In this document: positions 39,606 through 48,497 of the stretch, piece after piece | Numbering within the stretch: position 1 is the first letter of the stretch | Layout: every line of letters begins with the position of its first letter | Assembly: GCA_963930955.1 (NCBI GenBank) | Contig: OZ006967.1 | Span: forward strand, 2,480,001 to 2,544,000 | Source of the DNA: Scatomonas sp963930955 | GTDB taxonomy: Bacteria > Bacillota > Clostridia > Lachnospirales > Lachnospiraceae | Length of the DNA stretch: 64,000 nt | Direction: 5' to 3' | Made by a program: the position numbers and the translations under genes | Notes under the pieces: model-generated | What the model saw: the letters and a program-made list of their open reading frames with translations, nothing else | Database searches by the model: none | What the model was told of the DNA's origin: nothing

Positions 39606-40434
39606 GTTCCAGGTCCATGCTGCCGGAGCGGAAGCCTTCCAGATCCAGGGTAAAATATCGAAAGCCCAAAGGCCGGAGGATCTCCAGAATCTCCCGGGGC
39701 TTTCCAGCCGCTTTTTTCATAGCCTCCGGCTCCAGCTCCAGCCGCAGGATCTCTCCGTGGAGTCTGGCCCGGACCTGCCGGCAGCCCCACTTTTTCAGAA
39801 GTTCTTCCGCCTGCTCCAGTTTTCTCAGCACTTCTTCCTCCAGTCTTGCCCCGTAGGGCAGACGGGTGGCCATGCAGGGAGAAGCCGGGCGCTCCGCCGT
39901 CCGGATCCCCAGCTCCCCGGCAAACCGGCGGACCTCTTCCTTGGAAAAGCCGCATTCCGCCAGAGGGCTTTGGATTCCCAGTTCCTGCAGGGCAGCCAGA
40001 CCCGGCCGGTAAATCTGCAGATCATCGGCGTTGGTGCCGTCCAGCACCCATTTCGCCCCCAGCTCCCCGGCCCGGCCAAGGGCTTTTTCATACAGAAGCT
40101 TTTTACAGAGATAGCACCGGTCCGGAGGATTATTCCGGATCTCCGGCAGTTCCTTCAGCTCGTCCACCGGAATCCTTTCCTGGGGTACTCCCGCCTCCCG
40201 GGCTGTCTCCTTTGCCGCTTCCATATCTCCCCGGGGATGCAGGGAGGTATCGAAAGTCAGGGCGTACACCCGGCTTCCCCGCTGATCTGCCGCCTCCCGG
40301 GCCAGATACAGAAGGAGGGAGCTGTCCGCTCCCCCTGAAAACGCCAGGCAGAGATCCTGCTCCGCCAGCTCTCCTAGCAGGCTGCGGAGCCTCTCCTTTT
40401 TCCGCTCCCACAGCCTGCTGTTTTCTTCTTTCAT
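39535..40434 (-). CDS. larE: ATP-dependent sacrificial sulfur transferase LarE
   Basis: PP-loop ATPase that thiolates the pyridinium precursor of the nickel-pincer nucleotide cofactor (used by lactate racemase and relatives). 299 residues: PP-loop LAFSGGADSSLLLYL (about 29-43), DGTNADD and the conserved ASPCMATRLPYG. The cysteine in that last block matches the sacrificial Cys position in LarE. No larA, larB or larC gene is nearby, so its partner lies elsewhere or it serves another sulfur transfer. It follows ilvA by 24 bases and its last 71 bases overlap the permease gene antiparallel. Confidence 0.88.
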   Translation of the reverse strand: MKEENSRLWERKKERLRSLLGELAEQDLCLAFSGGADSSLLLYLAREAADQRGSRVYALTFDTSLHPRGDMEAAKETAREAGVPQERIPVDELKELPEIRNNPPDRCYLCKKLLYEKALGRAGELGAKWVLDGTNADDLQIYRPGLAALQELGIQSPLAECGFSKEEVRRFAGELGIRTAERPASPCMATRLPYGARLEEEVLRKLEQAEELLKKWGCRQVRARLHGEILRLELEPEAMKKAAGKPREILEILRPLGFRYFTLDLEGFRSGSMDLELTRPSASGISFPESPEDRKEPRQ

Positions 40435-40458
40435 TCTTTCTCCCTTCCGCCTGTGTCC

Positions 40459-41676
40459 TTACAGATTGGCCCTTACCTGCCTGGGCTGATAGCCCGCCTC
40501 CTGCAGGGCGTGAATGATCTGCAGCTTATGGGCTGTGCCGAAGGCCTCCAGGGTGATCTGCAGTTCCACCGCCGCATTCCGGTTGGTGCTGTAGAACTGG
40601 TTATGCTCCAGCTTGATCACATTGCCCTGCTGTTCCGCAATGACGCCGGATACCCGGGTCAGCTCACCGGGCTTGTCCGGAAGCAGCACGGAAATCGTAA
40701 AGATCCTGTCTCTGGCAATGAGACCGTTCTGCACCACGGAGGACATGGTGATCACATCCATGTTGCCGCCGCTTAAAATGGAAACCACTTTTTTACCCTT
40801 TACGTCCAGATGCTTCAGAGCAGCCACTGTCAGCAGGCCGGAATTTTCCACGATCATCTTGTGGTTTTCCACCATATCCAGGAAAGCCACCACCAGTTCA
40901 TGGTCCTCCACGGTCAGGATCCCGTCCAGATTTTTCTGCAGATAGGGGAAGATCTTTTCCCCGGGACGCTTTACGGCTGTGCCGTCGGCAATGGTGTTTA
41001 CCGCAGGCAGGGTGGTCACCTCTCCCTTTTCCAGGGAAACCTGCATGCAGTTGGCTCCCGCCGGCTCTACTCCCAGCACTTTGATATTGGGATTCAGAAG
41101 TTTGGCCAGCGTGGAAACTCCCGTGGCCAGTCCGCCGCCGCCGATGGGAACCAGAATATAATCTACCAGGGGCATATCTTTTACAATCTCCATGGCAATG
41201 GTTCCCTGGCCGGTAGCCACAGTCAGATCATCGAAGGGATGGATAAAGGTATAGCCCTGCTCTTCCGCCAGGGCGTAGGCTTTTTCGCAGGCCTCGTCGT
41301 ATACATCTCCGTAGAGGACCACCTCCGCACCGTAGCTCTTGGTGCGCTCCACTTTGATCAGGGGAGTGGTGGTAGGCATTACGATCACCGCTTTCACCCC
41401 GAAGGCCTTGGCCGCGTAGGCCACGCCCTGGGCATGGTTTCCCGCGGAAGCGGTGATCAGGCCCTTCTCCCGCTCCTCCGGTTTCAGGGTGCTGATCTTA
41501 TAGTAGGCCCCCCGGATCTTATAGGCTCCTGTCACCTGCATATTTTCCGGCTTCAGGTATACCCGGTTCCCGGTCTGCTGGCTGAAGTATTCGCTGTAGA
41601 CCAGCTTGGTCTCCTGGGTAACCTTTTTTACGATTTCCGAGGCCTCCTCAAATTTATCTAATGTAAGCATTTCCAT
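40459..41676 (-). CDS. ilvA: Threonine ammonia-lyase (threonine dehydratase)
   Basis: PLP enzyme turning threonine into 2-oxobutanoate and ammonia. 405 residues: PLP-lysine motif TGAYKIRGAYYK, phosphate cup GGGGLATG and a C-terminal ACT domain (about 325-400, ISVLLPDKPGELTRVSGVIA). The short length with a single ACT domain suits the TdcB/catabolic-like clostridial type. Two in-frame ATGs (41676 and 41670) are possible; the second has better spacing to AAGGA. It follows ftsY by 17 bases and is probably in the smc-ftsY transcript. Confidence 0.93.
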   Translation of the reverse strand: MEMLTLDKFEEASEIVKKVTQETKLVYSEYFSQQTGNRVYLKPENMQVTGAYKIRGAYYKISTLKPEEREKGLITASAGNHAQGVAYAAKAFGVKAVIVMPTTTPLIKVERTKSYGAEVVLYGDVYDEACEKAYALAEEQGYTFIHPFDDLTVATGQGTIAMEIVKDMPLVDYILVPIGGGGLATGVSTLAKLLNPNIKVLGVEPAGANCMQVSLEKGEVTTLPAVNTIADGTAVKRPGEKIFPYLQKNLDGILTVEDHELVVAFLDMVENHKMIVENSGLLTVAALKHLDVKGKKVVSILSGGNMDVITMSSVVQNGLIARDRIFTISVLLPDKPGELTRVSGVIAEQQGNVIKLEHNQFYSTNRNAAVELQITLEAFGTAHKLQIIHALQEAGYQPRQVRANL

Positions 41677-41693
41677 TCCTTCTTTCTCTTCAC

Positions 41694-42635
41694 TTATTCC
41701 CGTTCCGGCTCCAGATTGAACAGAGCGTTTACGAACTGGTCCGGATCAAACTTCTGCAGGTCGTCGATGGTTTCCCCCACTCCGATGTATTTCACCGGAA
41801 TATCCAGTTCCGACTGAATGGCCACCGCGATCCCGCCTTTTGCCGTTCCGTCCAGCTTGGTCAGGATAATTCCCGTTACGTTGGCTGCCTCCTTAAACTG
41901 CCGGGCCTGAACCAGCGCGTTCTGGCCGGTGGTGCCGTCCAGAACCACCAGGGTTTCCAGATAAGCCTCCGGATACTCCCTTTCCAGGATCCGGTAGATT
42001 TTTTTCAGTTCTTCCATCAGGTTCTTTTTGTTATGCAGCCGTCCGGCCGTATCGCAGAGCAGCACATCCGCGTTCCGGGCCTTGGCCGCGGCCACTGCGT
42101 CGTAGACCACGGAGGCCGGATCCGCCCCGGGCTGTCCCCCGATAAGCTCCACCCCGGCCCGGTTGGCCCAGCCTGCCAGCTGCTCTCCTGCCGCGGCCCG
42201 GAAGGTATCCGCCGCCGCCAGGATCACTTTCTTTCCCTGCTCTTTCAGCTTGCCCGCCAGCTTGCCCACGGAAGTGGTTTTTCCCACTCCGTTGACGCCG
42301 ATAACCAGCACCACGGACTTCCGGTTTTCAAACTCATAGGCCCGCTCTCCCACCGCCATCTGTTTCTTGATGCTGTCAATGAGCAGCTGCTTGCACTGGG
42401 AAGGATCCTTAATATGGCGCTCCGCCACCTCCATCTTCAGATTGGAGATAATCTTGGTGGTGGTGTTGATGCCGATATCTCCCATGACCAGGATCTCCTC
42501 GATCTCCTCATAGAAATCCTCGTCAATACTGGAAAACCCGCTGAAAATTGAATCCATGCCAGAAACGATGCTGTCTCTTGTCTTGCTTAAGCCCCGGACC
42601 AGCCGCCGGAAAAATCCCACTTTTTCTTCTCCCAT
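41694..42635 (-). CDS. ftsY: Signal recognition particle receptor FtsY
   Basis: SRP-GTPase that docks ribosome-SRP complexes at the membrane. 313 residues: N-terminal helical N domain, G1 GVNGVGKTTSVGKLAG (about 114-129), DTFRAAAGEQL, DTAGR and TKLDGTAKGG. The short acidic A domain is almost missing, as in many Firmicutes. It follows smc by 13 bases. Confidence 0.96.
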   Translation of the reverse strand: MGEEKVGFFRRLVRGLSKTRDSIVSGMDSIFSGFSSIDEDFYEEIEEILVMGDIGINTTTKIISNLKMEVAERHIKDPSQCKQLLIDSIKKQMAVGERAYEFENRKSVVLVIGVNGVGKTTSVGKLAGKLKEQGKKVILAAADTFRAAAGEQLAGWANRAGVELIGGQPGADPASVVYDAVAAAKARNADVLLCDTAGRLHNKKNLMEELKKIYRILEREYPEAYLETLVVLDGTTGQNALVQARQFKEAANVTGIILTKLDGTAKGGIAVAIQSELDIPVKYIGVGETIDDLQKFDPDQFVNALFNLEPERE

Positions 42636-42648
42636 GCTCCTCTGCCTC

Positions 42649-45600
42649 CTATTTATCCAATTCTCCCTCGATCAGATTGACGGAAACCAGGGTGGAGACT
42701 CCTTTCTCCTGCATGGTAATGCCGTAGAGCCGGTCCGCCGCTGTCATCGTCCCTCTTCTATGGGTTATAATAATAAATTGCGTATTCTTTGTCAACTTGT
42801 GAAGATACCGGGCAAACCTGGTAACATTGGAATCGTCCAGGGCCGCCTCGATCTCGTCCAGAAGACAGAAGGGGGAGGGCTTCAGATTCTGAATAGCAAA
42901 CAGCAGGGCAATGGCAGTCAGGGCTTTCTCTCCTCCGGAAAGCTGCATCATGTTCTGCAGCTTCTTGCCCGGGGGCTGGGAAATAATGCGGATCCCGGCC
43001 TCCAGGATATCCTCGTCCTCCTGGAGCTCCAGGGTTCCCCGGCCGCCGCCGAACAGCTGCTTGAAGACCTTGTCAAATTCCGCCCGGATTTCCCCGAACT
43101 TTTCCGTAAACTGTTTCCGCATGCCCTGATCCAGTTCTTCCACAATACTCCGAAGGGTATCCGCCGCTTTTACCAGATCCTCGTGCTGGGCGGAAAGGAA
43201 GGAATGCCGCTGGGAAAGTTCCCGGAACTCCTCCACCGCGTTGACGTTTACATCCCCCAGACCCCGGATCTCCTCCCGGAGACCGGCGATCCTTTTGCGG
43301 ACCGCCGCCGGATTCTGCATCTCCTCCCGTACATAGGCCGGCGCCTGATCCGGGGTGATCTCATATTCCTCCCAGAGATAGGAAATCTGGTTTTCCCGGC
43401 TTTCCTCCAGCTTCTCCAGCTGGGATTCCAGCCGGAAGCACTCCTTGTCCATGCGGCCCTTGTGCTCCTGCAGTTCATCCCGCTTCTGGAAGAAGGCCCG
43501 GTGGCTCAGGTTCATCTCTTCCTTCTGCCGCAGATACCGGGCGGTTTTCTCCTCATGGGCCCCCATAGCCGCTTCCGCCGCCTGGATGGTTTTCTGGATC
43601 TCCCGGATATCTTCCTCCTTTTTCCTGGAATCCTCTTCCTCCCCCTGGAGATTCTGTTCCATCTGCTGTTTTTCCTCCCGGAGACGAAGCAGCTCCTCCT
43701 GGCTGCCCTGCAGCTTTTCATCCAGAAAGCCGCATTTCTGCTGCACTCCCGCGCAGCGGATCCGGCTTTGCTCCACCTCCCCGGAAACTTCCTGTTCCTG
43801 TTCCCGCAGAGTAACCAGAGCCTGTCCGGCCTCCTGGATCAGATTCTGCAGCCTGGATTCCTCCTGCCGGGAATCCTGCATTTCTTTTTCAATTTCTTTC
43901 CGGTTTTCACCGATTTCCCCGATCTGGTTTTCAATTTCCATTCCTTCCCGGGCCAGGCTCTGATAATCCGCCTGCAGGCTCTTTGTCCGCTCTGAAACGG
44001 CTTTCCAGTTCATGGTTACGGTATTCTGCCGCAGATTCAGCTGATTCAGCTGGTCGTTCAGCTGGCTTTGCTGATCCCGGAGATGGTTTCTCTCATTCCG
44101 GTTTTTCTCGATCTCCCCCTGCATGGCGGTCATATCCTTTTTCAGAGCTCTTACGCTCTCCTCCAGATCCTGGATTTCCCTGCGCCTGCCCAGAAGATTG
44201 CTGTTGTTCCGGAAGGAACCGCCGGTCATGGAGCCTCCGGGGCTCAGCAGTTCTCCTTCCAGGGTCACCATCCGCAGATTATGCCGGTACTTGCGGCCGA
44301 TGGCAATGGCGTGGTCAATGGTATCCACCACCAGGGTCCTGCCCAGAAGATGGGCAGCCAGGCCCTTATATATTTCATCGCAGGACACCAGCTGGGAAGC
44401 AGCGCCCAGCACTCCCGGCTCCTTTTGGGCTTCCCCGCTGATCCGGCCGCTTTCCCGGTTCATGCTGGTCAGCGGCAGGAAGGTAGCCCGGCCGAAACGG
44501 CCCTTTTTCAGGTATTCGATCAGATATTTTGCGGTATTTTCATTATCCGTGACAATGTTCTGTAGACTCCCTCCCAGGGCCGTCTCAATGGCTGTTTCGT
44601 ATTTTTTTTCTGTCCGGATCAGATCCGCCACCACCCCGTGGATACCGGGATTCTGATCTTTCTGCTCCATGATCTTCCGGATGCTGCTGCCGTAGCCCTC
44701 GTAGCGCTCGGTAATATTTTTCAGGGATTCCAGCCGGGAAGCTTCCCGGTGGTAGGTGGTCTGCCCGATTTCCATCTGCCGGTTCTGCTGGTCGATTTTT
44801 TTCTGAAAAGCAGCGATCTGTTTCTGGATTTCCTCCATTCTGCTTTTCCCCCGGGCGATTTCTTTTTCCAGCCCTTCCCGCTCTTCCTGCAGCCGTTCCA
44901 GTTCCTTTTCTTCCTGGCTCTGGCCGCTTTTCAGGTTCAGCATTTTCCCGGACAGTTCCGCTTTGCGCAGGCCGATCTGTTCCAGCATGGTATCATACCG
45001 CTGGATCCGGCCCTTAATGGAGGTCCGGCGGTTCAGAAGCTGGATCACCTGATTTCTGGCCTCCTCCGCCTCCTGCTCCTTCCGGAGTACCTGCTGCTTC
45101 AGCTGTTCCAGTTTCTGCTCCAGCTCCTCTTTTTCCTTCCGGGCCCCCTGAAGCTCTCCTTCCAGCCCTTCCCGCTCCTGGCGGTCCTGGTCCCGGCTCT
45201 GGGTTCTCCGCAGGATTTCTTCCTCCAGGGAACGGATCCGGTTCTGAAAATGCTCCCGGTTCTGACCGGCGCTGTGAAGCTGTTCCTGGAGAAGACGGAT
45301 CTGGTTCTCCAGCTGCTGCTTCTTCAGGGCGTTGTCGGAGGCCGTTTCCCTGGCCTGCCGGATCACCTCGTCCAGCTCCGCCAGGCTCTGTTCGATCTCC
45401 TCGTATTCCTGCTTGGTCCGCAGAAAGGCCGCTTCGGTTTCCTTAAGCTCCCGCTCCGCCGTCTGTTTTTTTTCGGAAGTTTCCAGGATCTGCCCCTCGA
45501 TCCTCTCCGATTCCAGAAGGAACAGGTTCAGATCCAGCAGCTTCAGCTCCTCCTTCTTTTTCAGAAAAATCCTGGCCTTTTCAGACTGGCGCTCCAGGGG

Positions 45601-46209
45601 GCCCAGCTGTCTGGTAAGCTCCGAAAGAATGTCCGTTACACGGACCAGGTTCTGCTGCTCCTCGTCCAGCTTTTTCAGGGTAGCCGCCTTGCGCCTTTTA
45701 AACTTTACGATCCCCGCCGCCTCGTCAAACAGCTCCCGGCGATCCTCCGGCCTGCCGCTTAAAATCTTGTCGATCTGGCCCTGGCCGATGATGGAGTATC
45801 CTTCCTTGCCGATTCCGGTATCGTAGAACAGCTCCTGAATATCCTTCAGCCGGCATCCCCGTCCGTTCAGCAGATACTCGCTTTCACCGGAACGGTACAG
45901 CCGCCGGGTCACAGTGACCTCCTCATACTCAATGTTTAATTTGTGGTCCCCGTTGTCCAGCGTAATGGCCACGGAAGCATACCCCAGGGGCTTGCGGGCT
46001 TCCGTTCCGGAAAAGATCACGTCCTGCATGCTCCCGCCCCGGAGCTGCCTGGCGCTCTGCTCTCCCAGCACCCAACGCACCGCGTCCGCCACATTGCTCT
46101 TTCCGCTGCCGTTGGGTCCTACAATACCGGTAATACCATCATGGAATTCCAGCAGGATCTTATTGGCAAAGGACTTAAATCCCTGCATTTCAATACTTTT
46201 CAGATACAT
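42649..46209 (-). CDS. smc: Chromosome segregation protein SMC
   Basis: Condensin ATPase that organises chromosomes, 1186 residues. Walker A GPNGSGKSNVADAVRWVLGE (about 32-51), long coiled coil (about 165-500), hinge (about 505-675, GVVADLIRTEKKYETAIETA), second coiled coil (about 680-1020), signature LSGGEKALTAIAL and Walker B CLLDEIEAALDD. Full length with no break. It lies 7 bases after rnc in the rnc-smc-ftsY order usual for Firmicutes. Confidence 0.97.
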   Translation of the reverse strand: MYLKSIEMQGFKSFANKILLEFHDGITGIVGPNGSGKSNVADAVRWVLGEQSARQLRGGSMQDVIFSGTEARKPLGYASVAITLDNGDHKLNIEYEEVTVTRRLYRSGESEYLLNGRGCRLKDIQELFYDTGIGKEGYSIIGQGQIDKILSGRPEDRRELFDEAAGIVKFKRRKAATLKKLDEEQQNLVRVTDILSELTRQLGPLERQSEKARIFLKKKEELKLLDLNLFLLESERIEGQILETSEKKQTAERELKETEAAFLRTKQEYEEIEQSLAELDEVIRQARETASDNALKKQQLENQIRLLQEQLHSAGQNREHFQNRIRSLEEEILRRTQSRDQDRQEREGLEGELQGARKEKEELEQKLEQLKQQVLRKEQEAEEARNQVIQLLNRRTSIKGRIQRYDTMLEQIGLRKAELSGKMLNLKSGQSQEEKELERLQEEREGLEKEIARGKSRMEEIQKQIAAFQKKIDQQNRQMEIGQTTYHREASRLESLKNITERYEGYGSSIRKIMEQKDQNPGIHGVVADLIRTEKKYETAIETALGGSLQNIVTDNENTAKYLIEYLKKGRFGRATFLPLTSMNRESGRISGEAQKEPGVLGAASQLVSCDEIYKGLAAHLLGRTLVVDTIDHAIAIGRKYRHNLRMVTLEGELLSPGGSMTGGSFRNNSNLLGRRREIQDLEESVRALKKDMTAMQGEIEKNRNERNHLRDQQSQLNDQLNQLNLRQNTVTMNWKAVSERTKSLQADYQSLAREGMEIENQIGEIGENRKEIEKEMQDSRQEESRLQNLIQEAGQALVTLREQEQEVSGEVEQSRIRCAGVQQKCGFLDEKLQGSQEELLRLREEKQQMEQNLQGEEEDSRKKEEDIREIQKTIQAAEAAMGAHEEKTARYLRQKEEMNLSHRAFFQKRDELQEHKGRMDKECFRLESQLEKLEESRENQISYLWEEYEITPDQAPAYVREEMQNPAAVRKRIAGLREEIRGLGDVNVNAVEEFRELSQRHSFLSAQHEDLVKAADTLRSIVEELDQGMRKQFTEKFGEIRAEFDKVFKQLFGGGRGTLELQEDEDILEAGIRIISQPPGKKLQNMMQLSGGEKALTAIALLFAIQNLKPSPFCLLDEIEAALDDSNVTRFARYLHKLTKNTQFIIITHRRGTMTAADRLYGITMQEKGVSTLVSVNLIEGELDK

Positions 46210-46216
46210 AGAATCC

Positions 46217-46912
46217 TCACCTGTCCGCCTTCAGCCGGCAGATGGCATTATATGCCGCCTGCTGCTCCGCTGATTTCTTGGTCCGGCCTACGCCCTCTCC
46301 CAGAGGCCGCTCTCCCACAGCCACCTGGGCCCGGAAACTCTTATCGTGGTCCGGTCCGCTCTCTTCCAGGATCTGGTAGAGCACTTCCCCCTCGAAACTT
46401 TTCTGGACCATTTCCTGGAGAATGGTCTTGCTGTCCTGGAACAGCTGCTTCCGTTCCACATCGTTAAGCACAAAGCGGAGTACAAACTTCTTTGCTTCCT
46501 GAAAGCCTCCATCCATAAAAATGGCTCCGATGGCGGCCTCCATGGCGTCGGAGACAATGGAATCCCGCTTTCTGCCTCCGGTGGCCTCTTCCCCTTTTCC
46601 CAGCAGAAGATATTCTCCCAGATTCAGTTCCCGGGCGTCCATGGCCAGGGTGGGCTCGCACACCAGACTGGCCCGGAGCTTTGTCATCTCTCCTTCCGGC
46701 AGAGAGGGATAGTTCCGGTACAGGAACTCGCTGCTCACCAGTTCCAGCACCGCGTCTCCCAGGAACTCCAGCCGTTCGTTGCAGTCCAGCCGGTTCATAT
46801 GGTGTTCATTTACATAAGAACTGTGGCGCATGGCCATGCGCAGCCAGTCGAAATTGCGGAATGTGTATCCCATTTTTTCTTCCAGTTCTCTCAGCTTCTC
46901 TATTTCGCTCAT
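46217..46912 (-). CDS. rnc: Ribonuclease III
   Basis: Double-strand-specific endoribonuclease that processes rRNA precursors. 231 residues: catalytic signature NERLEFLGDAVL (about 43-54), second acidic residues in DAMEAAIGAIFMDGG and a C-terminal dsRNA-binding domain (about 157-228). The ATG at 46912 follows GGGAGGAG; the longer frame begins in the upstream terminator. It is separated from acpP by a strong intrinsic terminator, so expression needs read-through or a weak local promoter. Confidence 0.95.
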   Translation of the reverse strand: MSEIEKLRELEEKMGYTFRNFDWLRMAMRHSSYVNEHHMNRLDCNERLEFLGDAVLELVSSEFLYRNYPSLPEGEMTKLRASLVCEPTLAMDARELNLGEYLLLGKGEEATGGRKRDSIVSDAMEAAIGAIFMDGGFQEAKKFVLRFVLNDVERKQLFQDSKTILQEMVQKSFEGEVLYQILEESGPDHDKSFRAQVAVGERPLGEGVGRTKKSAEQQAAYNAICRLKADR

Positions 46913-46950
46913 ATTCTCCTCCCGTCCGGATCCGGTCCCCGCGCCCGGAC

Positions 46951-46985
46951 AAAAGAGGATGCTCCCCCTTCGTGGCATCCTCTTT
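46951..46985 (-). terminator. Intrinsic terminator between acpP and rnc
   Basis: Minus-strand stem AAAGAGGATGC/GCATCCTCTTT (arms 46952-46962 and 46975-46985) followed by TTTT. Confidence 0.85.
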
Positions 46986-46992
46986 GATCCTC

Positions 46993-47223
46993 TTATTCCA
47001 GATTTTCTCTGATCATCTCCGCCGCGTCTCCCACAGAGACAATGGAGGATGCGGCTTCATTGGATATTTCAATATCAAATTCTTCTTCAATCCCCATGAG
47101 GATCTGAAAAAGATCCAGAGAATCCGCTCCCAGATCCTCCACAAAGGTGGTCTCAGGCCGGATCTCATCCACGTCCACATTCAGGACCTCCGCGATGATT
47201 TTCTTCAGTTTCTCCAGCTCCAT
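46993..47223 (-). CDS. acpP: Acyl carrier protein
   Basis: 76-residue carrier of growing fatty acyl chains. The phosphopantetheine Ser is in the GADSLDLFQ motif (about residue 36). Acidic four-helix pattern of normal length. 29 bases downstream of plsX, consistent with supply of acyl chains to phospholipid synthesis, and followed by a terminator. Confidence 0.95.
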   Translation of the reverse strand: MELEKLKKIIAEVLNVDVDEIRPETTFVEDLGADSLDLFQILMGIEEEFDIEISNEAASSIVSVGDAAEMIRENLE

Positions 47224-47252
47224 GCTTTTCTCCCCTCGCTCTTCCTTTGTAT

Positions 47253-48266
47253 TTACGGCTCCTGGAGCGCAAGCTGCTGCTGTATCTTCTCATTCAGTCT
47301 CTGCTCCCGGAACTGAACGCACTGCTGAATGGAATGCCGGATCTCTATAGCTCTGGCGCTTCCATGGGTCTTTACCACCAGGCCCCTGAGTCCCAGCAGG
47401 GGCGCTCCCCCGTATTCGCTGGCATCGAAGCTCTTCAGGGTCTGCTTCAGAGCCGGTTTCACCAGCAGCGCTCCGATCTTGCTGCGCAGAGAGGTCAGCA
47501 TGCCTTCCTTTACCTTATGGATCAGCACGGATCCCACTCCCTCGTACAGCTTCAGGATCACATTGCCCACAAAGGCCTCGGTGACGATCACGTCCGCCTT
47601 TCCTTTGGGGATATCCCTCGCCTCAATGTTGCCGATAAAATGAATGTCCCGGCACGCCTTCAGCAGAGGAAAGGTTTCCTTTACCAGGGCGTTTCCCTTC
47701 TCCTCCTCGGCTCCGATGTTCACAATGGCTACCCGGGGCTTCTTCACCCCCATGATCGATTCCATGTAGATGGAACCCATAGCCGCAAACTGCACCAGAT
47801 GGTTGGGTCTAGCGTCCACATTGGCGCCGCAGTCAATGAGCAGGGACACGCCTTTTTCCGTGGGGATCAGCGGGGCAAGGGGCGCTCTCTCCACCCCTTT
47901 GATCTTCCGGACAATCGCCTGGCCTCCCACCAGTACCGCTCCGGTGCTGCCGGAAGACACAAAGGCGTCCGCCTCTCCCTTCCGCACCATGGTCAGACCC
48001 CTGACCAGAGAGGAATCCTTCTTCTTCTGGATGGCTGCCACCGGAGGTTCCCCGGTCTCGATCACCTCCGAAGCCGGCACGATCTCCAGCCTGTCCTTGG
48101 GATATGTATACTTGTCCAGTTCCCGGCGGATCTCCTCCTCCCGGCCTGTAAGATACACAAAAATCTTTTCATTTTCCTGCAGGGCCTCCACAGCCCCCTT
48201 CACCGGCTCTGCCGGCGCAAAGTCGCCTCCCATGGCATCCACAGCCACTTTAACCAGCTCTGCCAT
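47253..48266 (-). CDS. plsX: Phosphate acyltransferase PlsX
   Basis: Makes acyl phosphate from acyl-ACP for phospholipid synthesis. 337 residues starting VKVAVDAMGGDFAPAEPVKG, with the GSTGAVLVGG and GCANVDARPNHL-type (GANVDARPNHLVQFA) blocks. The ATG at 48266 is taken because the family begins here; the ribosome binding site is weak (AGCAGG). In most Firmicutes plsX directly follows yceD-rpmF; here three unrelated genes and a terminator intervene, and plsX has its own promoter. Confidence 0.94.
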   Translation of the reverse strand: MAELVKVAVDAMGGDFAPAEPVKGAVEALQENEKIFVYLTGREEEIRRELDKYTYPKDRLEIVPASEVIETGEPPVAAIQKKKDSSLVRGLTMVRKGEADAFVSSGSTGAVLVGGQAIVRKIKGVERAPLAPLIPTEKGVSLLIDCGANVDARPNHLVQFAAMGSIYMESIMGVKKPRVAIVNIGAEEEKGNALVKETFPLLKACRDIHFIGNIEARDIPKGKADVIVTEAFVGNVILKLYEGVGSVLIHKVKEGMLTSLRSKIGALLVKPALKQTLKSFDASEYGGAPLLGLRGLVVKTHGSARAIEIRHSIQQCVQFREQRLNEKIQQQLALQEP

Positions 48267-48308
48267 ATTTTCATACCTGCTTTCCGTATCATTTCTCTCA
48301 TTTTTCAG

Positions 48309-48334
48309 GGACTTTTCCCTTCCCGGAAAAGTCC
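48309..48334 (-). promoter_or_regulatory. Hairpin at the 5' end of the plsX mRNA
   Basis: Perfect 10-bp stem (GGACTTTTCC / GGAAAAGTCC) with a six-base loop starting within a few bases of the predicted transcription start. No T-run. It may stabilise the 5' end or bind a regulator. Confidence 0.55.
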
Positions 48335-48343
48335 TACCCATTC

Positions 48344-48372
48344 ATATTACTAGACATGCTGGCAAAATGCAA
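48344..48372 (-). promoter_or_regulatory. plsX-acpP promoter
   Basis: TTGCAT (-35, 48367-48372), 17-base spacer, TAATAT (-10, 48344-48349) on the minus strand, about 70 bases upstream of plsX. Confidence 0.75.
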
Positions 48373-48443
48373 GCCCAACAGCTTTCCGGCCGGCCCGGAC
48401 CTTGGCTTTTTTGCCGCCCCCGGAAGTTCGCTCTGCCAGAAAC

Positions 48444-48489
48444 AAAGGGTGCCGCCGGGCCATGTGTTCATGGCCTTACGACACCCTTT
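48444..48489 (-). terminator. Terminator after the lipoprotein gene
   Basis: Minus-strand stem AAAGGGTG..GGCCATG / CATGGCC..CACCCTTT followed by a short T-rich stretch. It ends the inserted cluster before the plsX promoter. Confidence 0.75.
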
Positions 48490-48497
48490 CCTCTGTA

